Shown here: piece by piece, positions 7,920 to 15,803 of the stretch | Layout of the letters: each line of letters starts with the position of its first letter | Numbering within the stretch: position 1 is the first letter of the stretch | Translations under genes and position numbers: made by a program | Notes under the pieces: generated by a model | The model's database searches: none | Told to the model about the DNA's origin: nothing | The model's input: only the letters and a program-made list of their open reading frames with translations | DNA from: Acidobacteriota bacterium | GTDB lineage: Bacteria > Acidobacteriota > Aminicenantia > UBA2199 | Direction of reading: 5' to 3' | NCBI GenBank assembly: GCA_022711715.1 | Contig: JAKLEC010000009.1 | Span: forward strand, 1-43,207 | Length of the DNA: 43,207 bases

Positions 7920-8456
7920 CTATTTCTTGGTAATGACGAACTCGGCGCGGCGGTTCTGGAAGTAGGTGGCCTCGTCGACCCCCTGCACCAGGGGCTTGCT
8001 CTTGCCGTAGGAGATGATCTTGACCTTGGCCGGGGTCATGCCCAGGGATACCAGGTAGTTGCGGGCGGCCTCGGCGCGCTTCTCGCCCAGGGCGATGTTG
8101 TACTCAATGGTGCCGCGCTCGTCGCAGTGGCCCTCGACCAGGACCTCGACGCTGGGGAACTTCAGCAGCCAGTTGGCATTGGCCTGCAGGATGGGCTTCA
8201 TGTCCTCGCGGATGGTGTACATGTCGAAGTCGAAGTTGATCTTTTTCAGGACCTGATCCTTGTTCAGCTCTTCAAGCGACTTCTGCTGGAACAGCTCCTC
8301 CTCGCTCAGGACGGGCTTCTCGACCTTGGCCGTTGGCTCCTCGACCTGCTCGACGGCCGGGCCCTGGACGGGCTCCACCTTGGCGGCCTTCTTGGCGCAG
8401 GCGGGGAACATAAGAACGAGGGACAGTGCAAGGGCGGCAAGCAGCCATTTCTTCAT
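7920..8456 (-). CDS. pal: peptidoglycan-associated lipoprotein Pal
   Basis: Pal, 178 aa, an outer-membrane lipoprotein with a periplasmic OmpA-like domain that grips peptidoglycan and is released by TolB. The start ATG at 8456 is chosen because AGGAGGACCC precedes it; upstream codons lie in the promoter. The signal peptide ends in MFPAC with the lipidated Cys at residue 20; Phe at -3 and Pro at -2 are unusual for a lipobox. After a Lys/Glu/Pro/Val linker comes the OmpA-like domain, with VLVEGHCDERGT and the family-typical NIALGEKRAEAARNYLVSLG, plus ISYGKSKP. It has its own strong promoter (8484-8512), allowing Pal to be made in excess over TolB. Confidence 0.93.
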   Translation of the reverse strand: MKKWLLAALALSLVLMFPACAKKAAKVEPVQGPAVEQVEEPTAKVEKPVLSEEELFQQKSLEELNKDQVLKKINFDFDMYTIREDMKPILQANANWLLKFPSVEVLVEGHCDERGTIEYNIALGEKRAEAARNYLVSLGMTPAKVKIISYGKSKPLVQGVDEATYFQNRRAEFVITKK

Positions 8457-8483
8457 GGGTCCTCCTCTGATTTTTGCCAAAGA

Positions 8484-8512
8484 AATATAATACAAGGAAA
8501 AAAAAATGTCAA
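8484..8512 (-). promoter_or_regulatory. internal promoter of pal-cpoB-ssb-mglA
   Basis: Minus strand: TTGACA (8507-8512), a 17-nt spacer that includes nine T residues, then TATATT (8484-8489). The start is expected near 8477, about 20 nt before the pal ATG. It lies in the 96-nt gap between tolB and pal. Confidence 0.75.
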
Positions 8513-8534
8513 TCGGCCGCGTCCGGCCGCGGCC
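8498..8534 (-). terminator. possible terminator or attenuator after tolB
   Basis: Read on the minus strand after the tolB stop, GGCCGC and GCGGCC (8529-8534 and 8515-8520) can pair around an 8-nt loop. About eight nt later comes a run of nine T (8498-8506). The T-run is further from the stem than in a classic terminator and overlaps the pal promoter, so partial termination is the most I would claim. Confidence 0.35.
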
Positions 8535-8552
8535 ACTCGCCGGGGCCGGCCC

Positions 8553-9845
8553 CTAGCGGGACGGCTTCTGCCACTTGGGCATCTTGTTCTCGCCGTCGCG
8601 GGTGAGCGGGCGGACGTTGCGGCCGTCATAGTCGACCAGGTAGAGCTGGTAGCGGCCGCTGCGGTTGGAGGAGAAGACCAGGTGGCGGCCGTCCGGGGAC
8701 CAGGAGGGGTTCTCGTTGCGGCCGGCGTTCTCGGTCAGCTTGCGGATCTCGTTGTTCTTCAGGTTGTAGACGTAGATGTCGAAGCGGTTCTCGATGCGCG
8801 ATACGAAGGCCAGGCGCATGCCGTCGGGCGACCAGGCCGGCGAATCGTGGTAGGAACCCTCCAGGGTGATGCGGCGGACGTTGCTGCCCTCTGCGTCCAT
8901 GATGTAGATCTGCGGCGTGCCGCCGCGCTGGGAGGTGAAGGCGATCTCCCGGCCGCTGGGGCTCCAGCAGGGGGAGGTGTCGATGGCCGGGTTGAAGGTC
9001 AGCCGCTTTTCCTGGCCGGTCTTCATGTCGCGCAGGTAGATCTCGGAGTTGCCGTGCTTGCTGGAGGTATAGACGATGCGGTCGCCCGCCGGCGACCAGT
9101 CGGCGGCGTAGTTGCTGCCGCCGCTGGAGACCAGCTGGGTCCTCCCCGAGTACAGGTCGAACATGAACAGCTCGGGGCTGAGGTTGCGGTAGGAGGTGTA
9201 GAGGATCTTCTCGTTGTCCGCGCTCCACGACGGCAGCATGTCCAGGGCGCTGCTGAAGGTGATGCGCGTCGGCCGCTGGCCGTCGTAGTCCATGAGGTAG
9301 ATGTCGCGGTCGCTGCCCGACTCGTGGACGTAGGCGATCTTGCTGGTGAACAGCGGCTTCTCGCCGAAGTGCTTGAGCATCTCGTCGGCGGCGCGGTGGG
9401 CGATGAGCCGGGCCAGGTCCTTCTTGCCGCCGAAGTTGCGGCCGAAGATGAAGCGCTCGCCGGCCACCTCGTAGACCTTGAAGGAGAAGATCAGGCGGTC
9501 GTCGGCGGCGAGCTCCAGCTGGCCGGAGATGAGGATGTTGGCCTGGATCGAGGCCCAGTCCTTGAAGCGGATGGCGTCGGGCTTGAAGGCCGGGATGTAG
9601 GCGTAGTGCTCGCGCGGCACCATCTTGAAAATGCGCGAGAACTCCAGGTCCTGCCAGAGCGTCTCGTAGACCGCGGCGGCCTCGGCGCTGCCGCGGGCGG
9701 CGGCGTCGAGCTGGAAGGCGGGCAGGGCCACCGGGATCATGGGCATGCCCTCGCGGATGCGGATGGTGATCTCCTCCTGGGCCGGCAGGGCCAGGGCCAG
9801 GAGCAGGACGGCGATCGGGAAGGTGGCTCGACGCATGGTCATCAT
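8553..9845 (-). CDS. tolB: Tol-Pal system beta-propeller protein TolB
   Basis: TolB, about 430 aa, a periplasmic protein that links the Tol inner-membrane motor to Pal. A signal peptide (to about LPA) leads to the TolB N-terminal domain (residues about 25-165, QDLEFSRIFKMVPRE, ILISGQLE). A six-bladed propeller of WD40-like PD40 repeats follows, each with a W-S-P/A-D-G core (PSWSADNEKILYTS, ADWSPAGDRIVYTS, PCWSPSGREIAFTS, PAWSPDGMRLAFVS, PSWSPDGRHLVFSS). The start at 9845 overlaps the tolA stop (ATGA), with GGGAG just before; ATG codons at 9854, 9842 and 9836 are alternatives. It sits in the standard tolQRAB order. Confidence 0.93.
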   Translation of the reverse strand: MMTMRRATFPIAVLLLALALPAQEEITIRIREGMPMIPVALPAFQLDAAARGSAEAAAVYETLWQDLEFSRIFKMVPREHYAYIPAFKPDAIRFKDWASIQANILISGQLELAADDRLIFSFKVYEVAGERFIFGRNFGGKKDLARLIAHRAADEMLKHFGEKPLFTSKIAYVHESGSDRDIYLMDYDGQRPTRITFSSALDMLPSWSADNEKILYTSYRNLSPELFMFDLYSGRTQLVSSGGSNYAADWSPAGDRIVYTSSKHGNSEIYLRDMKTGQEKRLTFNPAIDTSPCWSPSGREIAFTSQRGGTPQIYIMDAEGSNVRRITLEGSYHDSPAWSPDGMRLAFVSRIENRFDIYVYNLKNNEIRKLTENAGRNENPSWSPDGRHLVFSSNRSGRYQLYLVDYDGRNVRPLTRDGENKMPKWQKPSR

Positions 9846-10617
9846 TTCTCCCATTCGAACTCGAAGTGGACGACGAGGTACTGCGAGGCGAAGTCGTTGG
9901 GCAGGGGCGGGAAGGGCGCGGCGTTGTCGATGGCGCGCCGGGCCGAGAGGTCGAGCGACTCGATGCCGCTGGGCCGCTCCACCCGCAGTTCGCTGACCCG
10001 GCCGTCGCGGCCGATGATGAAGTAGACGCCGGTGACGTACTTGCCCTTCAGCCCCGGCGCCACCAGCGCGCTGTACCAGGAGGAGGAGATGCGGTTGCGC
10101 AGCAGGTCGACGTAGTAGGCGTGGGGGAAATAGCCGCCGCCCGGACCGCCGGAGCCGTCTCCCCAGCCGCCGCCCCCGGGACCGCCCCCGCCCCCCGGTC
10201 CGCCGCTGCGGATCCCCGTCTTCAGCCCGCCGCCCGGCGCTACGGGCACGGCGCCGGCCTGGGCGCGGACCGGGGCGCGCTCCTTGCGCACCACCGTGAC
10301 CATCTTCTCCTCCTCGACGGTGCGGCGGCTCTCCTTGTCCGGGTAGCGCATCGGCGACTTGAACTCCTTTTCCACGGTCAGGTCGCGGACGCCGGCCGCC
10401 TTTTCCTCGATCAGCGCGGCGTCGCCGCTGCCCCCGGGGCCGGTCGCCGGCGCGCTGGCGCCGCCTCCCCCCGGCCCGCCGGGGCCGCCGCCGCCCAGGC
10501 TGACCAGGTCGACGTAGTACGTCATTTCGCCGCTGCCCTTCTTCGCCGGCTGGATGATGATGATGGCGGCCAGGGTGGCATGCAGCAGCAGCGAGAGCGC
10601 CAGCGTGGACTTGAACT

Positions 10618-10621
<4 letters not shown>
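9842..10621 (-). CDS. tolA: TolA/TonB-type energy transducer, glycine-rich
   Basis: A 259-aa protein in the TolA position. One N-terminal membrane anchor (residues 4-23) is followed by two Gly-rich stretches (about 43-66 and 140-167, with GGPGG and GGGG runs) in place of the usual long Lys/Ala helix. The C-terminal domain (about 170-259) is TonB/TolA-like: [58 protein letters not shown]. It should span the periplasm and transmit TolQR force to TolB/Pal. TonB-like function cannot be excluded, but position and partner genes favour Tol. The start overlaps the tolR stop (ATGA). Confidence 0.85.
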
Positions 10622-11040
<419 letters not shown>

Positions 11041-11041
11041 G

Positions 11042-11734
11042 TCAGCGGAGCTTCTCGCTCAGGTTGAGGAACTCGAGCACGAAGTCCTCCATCATGGCGA
11101 TGAGCACGCGCAGCTTGCTCAGTAGCAGGTTGTAGAAGACGACCGCCGGGATGGCGGCGAACAGCCCCAGCGCCGTGGCGATGAGGGCCTCGGCGATGCC
11201 CGGGGCGACGGTGGCCAGGTTGGCGTTCATCTGCACGCCGATCTGCTGGAAGGAGGTCATGATGCCCCAGACGGTGCCGAACAGGCCGATGAAGGGCGTG
11301 GCCGAGGCGCAGGTGGCCAGGAAGCCGTTCAGGCGCTCGAGGCGGCTGATCTCCTGGGTGGAGGCGCGCAGCAGCGCCCGGTTCAGGCTGTCCAGGTCGA
11401 TCTTGTCCAGCTTCTGGCCGCTGCCGGTCTGCTGGGCGATCTCGCGGTAGCCGAAGCGGAAGATCTCGCCCAGGGGATTGTTGCCGTACAGCCCCTTGGC
11501 GGCGTGGATCTCGCTGAAATTCTTGTTTTTCTTGAAGAAGTCGAGGAAGGCCTGGCTTTTCCTGCGGGCGCGGGAGTACTCCATGAGCTTGAAGATGATG
11601 ATGGCCCAGGAGACGATGGAGAAGGAGAGGAGGAGGAGCAGGACCAGTTTGACCACCAGGGAGGCGTGCTGGATCAGGTAGACGAAGTCGCCGTTGTGGC
11701 TGGCGGGGGTGATCTGGAACAGTATGTGTTTCAT
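11042..11734 (-). CDS. tolQ: TolQ/ExbB family motor protein
   Basis: TolQ, 230 aa, an inner-membrane protein with three membrane segments (about 25-45, 125-150, 160-185). It forms the pentameric ring around TolR and, with it, uses the proton gradient to drive TolA during outer-membrane constriction. Diagnostic parts are [19 protein letters not shown] and [20 protein letters not shown]. The ATG at 11734 gives the normal length. A longer reading from a TTG at 11770 is possible, but it would cover the promoter -35 region. No Shine-Dalgarno sequence precedes the ATG, and the -10 box is only 7 nt away, so a leaderless start is likely. It is the first gene of the envelope operon. Confidence 0.9.
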   Translation of the reverse strand: MKHILFQITPASHNGDFVYLIQHASLVVKLVLLLLLSFSIVSWAIIIFKLMEYSRARRKSQAFLDFFKKNKNFSEIHAAKGLYGNNPLGEIFRFGYREIAQQTGSGQKLDKIDLDSLNRALLRASTQEISRLERLNGFLATCASATPFIGLFGTVWGIMTSFQQIGVQMNANLATVAPGIAEALIATALGLFAAIPAVVFYNLLLSKLRVLIAMMEDFVLEFLNLSEKLR

Positions 11735-11741
11735 TGTCCCA

Positions 11742-11770
11742 TTTTTACCATATTTCACGGCTATTTTCAA
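11742..11770 (-). promoter_or_regulatory. probable tolQ operon promoter
   Basis: Minus strand TTGAAA (11765-11770), a 17-nt spacer and TAAAAA (11742-11747). The first base of the tolQ ATG is the eighth base after this -10 box. The -10 match is only fair; TATGGT a few bases upstream is an alternative. Confidence 0.45.
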
Positions 11771-11847
11771 CCGCGATCCCCGGGTTTTGGCCCCCCGAGC
11801 GGCGGGCCGGGCCGTTTCTCCCCTCCCCCAGGGGATAAGCCGTTGGG

Positions 11848-11876
11848 TTGCTTTTTCGCCGGATTGATACTACAAT
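11848..11876 (+). promoter_or_regulatory. promoter of the biotin-dependent carboxylase operon
   Basis: TTGCTT (11848-11853), a 17-nt spacer and TACAAT (11871-11876). Start expected near 11883, leaving a leader of about 14 nt that contains AGGTG before the ATG at 11897. It is arranged back to back with the tolQ promoter. Confidence 0.6.
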
Positions 11877-11896
11877 GGTTCCCACAGGTGAACCCA

Positions 11897-13441
11897 ATGA
11901 AGACCAAGATCAAGGAGCTGATCAAGCTGCGCGAGGAAAAAGACGCGGCCGGCGGCCTCGACAAGCTGGCCCAGCGCCGCGCCCGCGGCCTGCTCACCGC
12001 CCGCGACCGCATCGAGTACCTCTTCGACCCCAACACCTTCGTGGAACTGCAGGGGTACATCTCGCACCATTCGGGCAATTTCGGCCTGGACAAGAAGAAA
12101 TTCCTCGGCGATGGGGTCATCACCGGCTTCGGCCGGGTCAACGACCGCGTCGTCTACGTCTATTCCCAGGATTTCACCGTCCTGGGCGGCTCGCTGGGCG
12201 AGATGCACGCCAAGAAGATCGTCAATGTCATGGACCTGGCCCTGCGCGCCGGCGCGCCGCTGGTCGGCATCAACGACTCGGGCGGCGCCCGCATCCAGGA
12301 GGGGATCAACAGCCTCGCCGGCTACGGCGACATCTTTTACCGCAACACCATCTCCTCGGGGGTCATCCCGCAGATCTCGGTGATCATGGGACCCTGCGCA
12401 GGGGGGGCCGTCTATTCGCCGGGCATCACCGACTTCGTCTTCATGGTCGACAAGTCGAGCTACATGTTCGTCACCGGCCCCGAGGTCATCAAGGCGGTGA
12501 ACAAGGAGGAGGTGACCTTCGAGGAGCTCGGCGGCGCCCAGAGCCACGCCACCATCTCCGGCGTGGCCCATTTCGTCGGCCACGACGAGAAGGACACCCT
12601 GGACATGGTCAAGGAACTGCTCAGCTACCTGCCCGCCTCCAACATGGAGCCGCCGCCGGACGCCGAGGCCAGCGACCCCTTCGACCGCATGGACGACCGG
12701 CTGAACGAGATTGTGCCGGTCAACCCCAACAAGCCCTACGACGTCAAGGAGCTGATCCTGGCCGTGGTCGACCGGGGCAAGTTCCTTGAGGTGCACAAGG
12801 GCTACGCCCAGAACCTGGTGGTCGGCTTCGCCCGCCTGGGCGGACGCACCGTCGGCGTCATCGCCAACAACCCGGCCATCTTCGCCGGCACCCTCGACGT
12901 GCAGGCCTCGATGAAGGGGGCGCGCTTCATCCGTTTCTGCGACGCCTTCAACATCCCGCTGGTCAGCTTCGTCGACGTCCCCGGCTTCCTGCCCGGGCGC
13001 GACCAGGAGCAGCTGGGCATCATCCGCCACGGCGCCAAGCTGCTCTTCGCCTACTCCGAGGCCACCGTGCCCAAGCTGACGGTCATCACCCGCAAGGCCT
13101 ACGGCGGGGCCTACATCGTCATGAGCTCCAAGCACCTGGGCGCCGACGTCGTCGCCGCCTGGCCCACGGCCGAGATCGCGGTCATGGGGCCGCAGGGCGC
13201 CATCAACATCATCTTCAAGAAGGACATTTCCGAGGCCGTCGAGCCCGAGACGGTGCGCGAGCGGCTCATCGCCGAATACAAGGAGAAGTTCGCCAACCCC
13301 AAGGAGCCCGCCGCCTACGGCTATGTCGACGAGATCATCCTGCCGGTGGAGACCCGCCCCTTCCTGATCCGCAACCTGGAGGCACTGGCCAGCAAGACCC
13401 AGAAGCTGCCCCCCAAGAAGCACGGCAACATCCCCCTCTAA
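11897..13441 (+). CDS. acyl-CoA carboxylase carboxyltransferase subunit (PccB/MmdA type)
   Basis: A 514-aa carboxyltransferase of the propionyl-CoA carboxylase beta / methylmalonyl-CoA decarboxylase alpha family. It moves CO2 between biotin on the BCCP and an acyl-CoA. Both crotonase-like halves are present: N-terminal GINDSGGARIQEG and MGPCAGGAVYSPGITDF, where the latter builds the acyl-CoA oxyanion site, and C-terminal VDVPGFLPGRDQE, RKAYGGAYIVMSSKHLGAD and AEIAVMGPQGA. The start ATG follows AGGTG; upstream in-frame sequence is the promoter. The next gene begins 9 nt after the stop. Substrate is probably propionyl- or methylmalonyl-CoA, by family. Whether it runs as carboxylase or decarboxylase is open because its biotin carboxylase-like partner is atypical. 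Confidence 0.92.
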   Translation: MKTKIKELIKLREEKDAAGGLDKLAQRRARGLLTARDRIEYLFDPNTFVELQGYISHHSGNFGLDKKKFLGDGVITGFGRVNDRVVYVYSQDFTVLGGSLGEMHAKKIVNVMDLALRAGAPLVGINDSGGARIQEGINSLAGYGDIFYRNTISSGVIPQISVIMGPCAGGAVYSPGITDFVFMVDKSSYMFVTGPEVIKAVNKEEVTFEELGGAQSHATISGVAHFVGHDEKDTLDMVKELLSYLPASNMEPPPDAEASDPFDRMDDRLNEIVPVNPNKPYDVKELILAVVDRGKFLEVHKGYAQNLVVGFARLGGRTVGVIANNPAIFAGTLDVQASMKGARFIRFCDAFNIPLVSFVDVPGFLPGRDQEQLGIIRHGAKLLFAYSEATVPKLTVITRKAYGGAYIVMSSKHLGADVVAAWPTAEIAVMGPQGAINIIFKKDISEAVEPETVRERLIAEYKEKFANPKEPAAYGYVDEIILPVETRPFLIRNLEALASKTQKLPPKKHGNIPL

Positions 13442-13450
13442 GGAGAGGCC

Positions 13451-14938
13451 ATGAAAGAGAAGGTCCTGATCCCCACCCGGGGCATCATCGCCCTGGACAT
13501 CATCAACTCGCTCAACAGCATGGGCATGGAGACCCTGCTCATGCACTCGCCGGAGGACGCCCTCTCCCTGCCGGTCAAGCTGGCCGACCGCAGCTTCAAG
13601 TTCTACTCCTCGCGGCTGGAGGACAGCTACCTGGACGCCGAGGCCATCCTGGAGAAGGCGCGCGAGGTCAAGGCCGACTACATCCACCCCGGCTACGGCT
13701 TCCTGGCCGAGAGCCCGGAGTTCGCCCGCCTGTGCCGCGAGAGCCACATCCGCTTCATCGGCCCCGAGCCGGCGGTGCTGGCCGCCGTCGAGGACAAGCT
13801 CAAGCTGCGGCAAACCGCCGCCGCCGTCGGCCTGCCGGTGCTGAAGTTCTCCCCGCTCCTGCGCAGCCCGCTGGACTGCGAGTCGTGCGACGAGGGCTTC
13901 ACCTACCCGCTGATCCTCAAGCCGTTGAAGAGCTCGGGCGGCCGCGGCATCCGCGTGGCCGACTACCGCCGCGAGGCCCAGGAGCAGGTGGCCAACCTGC
14001 TCAAGCGCGAGGAGAACGCCCGCAACGGCGTCTTCTTCGAGGAGTTCCGCCCCTACGCCCACCACATCGAGATCCCCTTCTTCCGCGACGCCCGCGACAA
14101 CCTCCTCTTCCTGCCCGAGATCGAGTCGTCGATCCAGCGCCGCTTCCAGAAGCTCTTCCAGGAATCGCCCTCGCCCAACGTCGACGAGCGCCTGCGCGCC
14201 CGCCTCTACGACATGAGCCAGGCGCTGCTGCGCAAGCTCGACTACGTGGGCCTGGGCTACGTCGAGTTCATCGTCGAGAACGGCGAGGCGCTCTTCTCCG
14301 AGATCAATCCCACCTTCCAGATCAACACCCTCATCTCCGAGGTGCACCTGACGTCGAATTTCCTCAAGAAGCAGACGGTGCTCGCCCGCGGCGAGCTGCT
14401 CAACGACGTGAGCGGCGTGCGCGTCATCCAGCCCAAGCACCACGTGCTGCTGGTCTCGCTGATGGCCGAGGACCCCTACAACAACTTCCTGCCCTCCAGC
14501 GGCCAGATCAACCACTTCTTCCACTACTCCACCATCCGCAACGTCTTCAAGACCACCCTGTACACCGGGGCGCGGGTGACGCCGATGTACGACCCCTTCA
14601 TCGGCAAGATCCTGACCTACGCCTTCGAGCGGCCCAACGCCATCAACGACATGCGCAGTTTCCTGGACAACATCATCATTCGCGGCATCCGCACCAACCT
14701 GGTCTTCCTCAAGCACCTGCTGGAAAGCGAAAGCCTGCGCCAGGGCGACACCATCATCGACTTCCTGCACCTGAAGTTCGACTTCTCCAAGCTGAAGAAC
14801 ACCGAGGAGGAGGCCATCATCGCCGCCGCCCTGCTGGCCGCCGACTTCCACCTGGACAACCGCAAGACGAACTACAAGGCCAAGCTGGAGAAGATGAAGC
14901 AGCCGGGCTTCTTCAAGCGCCTGTTCAGCCCCTACTGA
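13451..14938 (+). CDS. divergent biotin carboxylase-like ATP-grasp protein
   Basis: A 495-aa homologue of the biotin carboxylase subunit (AccC). The fold is complete: N-terminal domain with IHPGYGFLAES, ATP-grasp with Lys116 and Lys157, Gly loop SSGGRGIR, His205, Gln229, Lys234, Glu272, Glu284 and Asn286 conserved, and C-terminal MYDPFIGKIL and GIRTNL. Compared from memory with E. coli AccC, residues that handle bicarbonate and biotin are replaced: Arg292 by Thr288, Glu296 by Asn292, His236 by Phe232 and Arg338 by Ser336. The usual EMNTRxQVEH becomes EINPTFQINT. ATP binding thus looks intact while the carboxylation site is altered. It lies 9 nt from its neighbours on both sides, so it should act with the carboxyltransferase and BCCP, but the reaction may differ. 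Confidence 0.85.
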   Translation: MKEKVLIPTRGIIALDIINSLNSMGMETLLMHSPEDALSLPVKLADRSFKFYSSRLEDSYLDAEAILEKAREVKADYIHPGYGFLAESPEFARLCRESHIRFIGPEPAVLAAVEDKLKLRQTAAAVGLPVLKFSPLLRSPLDCESCDEGFTYPLILKPLKSSGGRGIRVADYRREAQEQVANLLKREENARNGVFFEEFRPYAHHIEIPFFRDARDNLLFLPEIESSIQRRFQKLFQESPSPNVDERLRARLYDMSQALLRKLDYVGLGYVEFIVENGEALFSEINPTFQINTLISEVHLTSNFLKKQTVLARGELLNDVSGVRVIQPKHHVLLVSLMAEDPYNNFLPSSGQINHFFHYSTIRNVFKTTLYTGARVTPMYDPFIGKILTYAFERPNAINDMRSFLDNIIIRGIRTNLVFLKHLLESESLRQGDTIIDFLHLKFDFSKLKNTEEEAIIAAALLAADFHLDNRKTNYKAKLEKMKQPGFFKRLFSPY

Positions 14939-14947
14939 GGTGCGACC

Positions 14948-15463
14948 ATGAAGTACAAGTTCATGCTGGACAAGAAGGTCGTGGAGGCCGAGATCGCCAA
15001 CAGCGCCACCTTCCATTCGCCGACCGAGATCAAGGTCGACAAGACCAAGCTCGACATCCTCATCGGCGAGGTCAAGGGGGACGATGTACTCTCGTTCTTC
15101 GTCAACAACAAACTGCACCAGGTGGAGTTCGTCCGCGACGAGAACGGCTACCCGCAGGGCATCTACGTCGACGAAGAATACTATGCCGCCTCGCTGCTCA
15201 AGATCGACAGCCTGTTCTACTACAAGGAGAAGCCGGTCAGCGCCTCCAAGTCGGGCTCGGTGCGCAGCTTCATCCCCGGCGGCATCAAGAAGATCTACTT
15301 CCGCCCCGGCGACAAGGTCGAGGAGAACGACATCGTCCTCATCCACGAGGCGATGAAGATGGAGAACGAGATCCGCGCCCCCAAGACCGGCGTCATCAAG
15401 TCCATGGGCGTGCAGGAGGGGGACAACATCCTGGCCAACCACCTGCTGTTCGAGATCGACTAG
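14948..15463 (+). CDS. biotin carboxyl carrier protein
   Basis: A 171-aa biotinyl protein. The C-terminal 80 residues form a biotinyl domain with the acceptor motif EAMKME, Lys137 being the predicted biotinylated residue, followed by IRAPKTGVIKSM and VQEGDNILANHLLFEID. The N-terminal 95 residues (VEAEIANSATF, LSFFVNNKLHQVEF) resemble the beta-rich region that docks to carboxylase subunits in PCC/ACC. It lies 9 nt after the biotin carboxylase-like gene and completes the operon. No biotin ligase is seen in the window. Confidence 0.9.
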   Translation: MKYKFMLDKKVVEAEIANSATFHSPTEIKVDKTKLDILIGEVKGDDVLSFFVNNKLHQVEFVRDENGYPQGIYVDEEYYAASLLKIDSLFYYKEKPVSASKSGSVRSFIPGGIKKIYFRPGDKVEENDIVLIHEAMKMENEIRAPKTGVIKSMGVQEGDNILANHLLFEID

Positions 15464-15586
15464 GGGCAGTGCCGTTCAAGATCAATCGCTTTTTGGACAG
15501 GCAGCATGCTTGGCAAAGGGTTTGCGGCCAGTCCGTACGGGTTATTGAACAAGGGCAAACGCTCGTAAGACTTAATTCCAAGCACT

Positions 15587-15757
15587 AGAGAAAGTGATCG
15601 TGCTAGTGATTGTGTTAGGAACAGCCAGCAACGATATCTTTTTTTGAACCATGCATCGGCCATGAATGCAGTTTTTTAATCTCTAAATCTTATTGATCGT
15701 TCGAGGGCATTTCCTAACACTAACACTAACACTATCACTATCACTATCACTTTCTTT
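15587..15757. repeat. inverted element with hexamer-repeat arms
   Basis: Left arm 15587-15621 (AGAAAGTGAT ... TGTGTTAGGAA). The right arm, 15711-15757, is its longer reverse complement, built from GTGATA and GTGTTA units of period 6. The core between them (about 90 nt) is AT-richer than the surroundings and shows no gene. The element fills most of the 340-nt gap between the convergent BCCP and NSS transporter genes. Confidence 0.7.
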
Positions 15758-15803
15758 GGTTTCAAATCCGGCAAGGCGCGACGGCGCCGGCCACGGCCGG
15801 CCG

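Noticed and set aside
7023-10025. Open reading frame of 1000 codons opposite ssb, cpoB, pal and tolB
   Set aside because: Antisense shadow of well-recognised genes with typical shadow composition.
13451-14938. Frameshift or sequencing error as cause of the odd biotin carboxylase motifs
   Set aside because: Flanking residues stay in register on both sides of each substitution and the reading frame is intact, so single-residue replacements, not frameshifts, explain them.
11870-15442. Open reading frame of 1190 codons on the minus strand opposite the carboxylase operon
   Set aside because: High GC content keeps stop codons rare on the opposite strand. It has no family motif, its composition is low in complexity (Val, Asp, Leu, Gly, Gln), and the plus-strand genes are certain.
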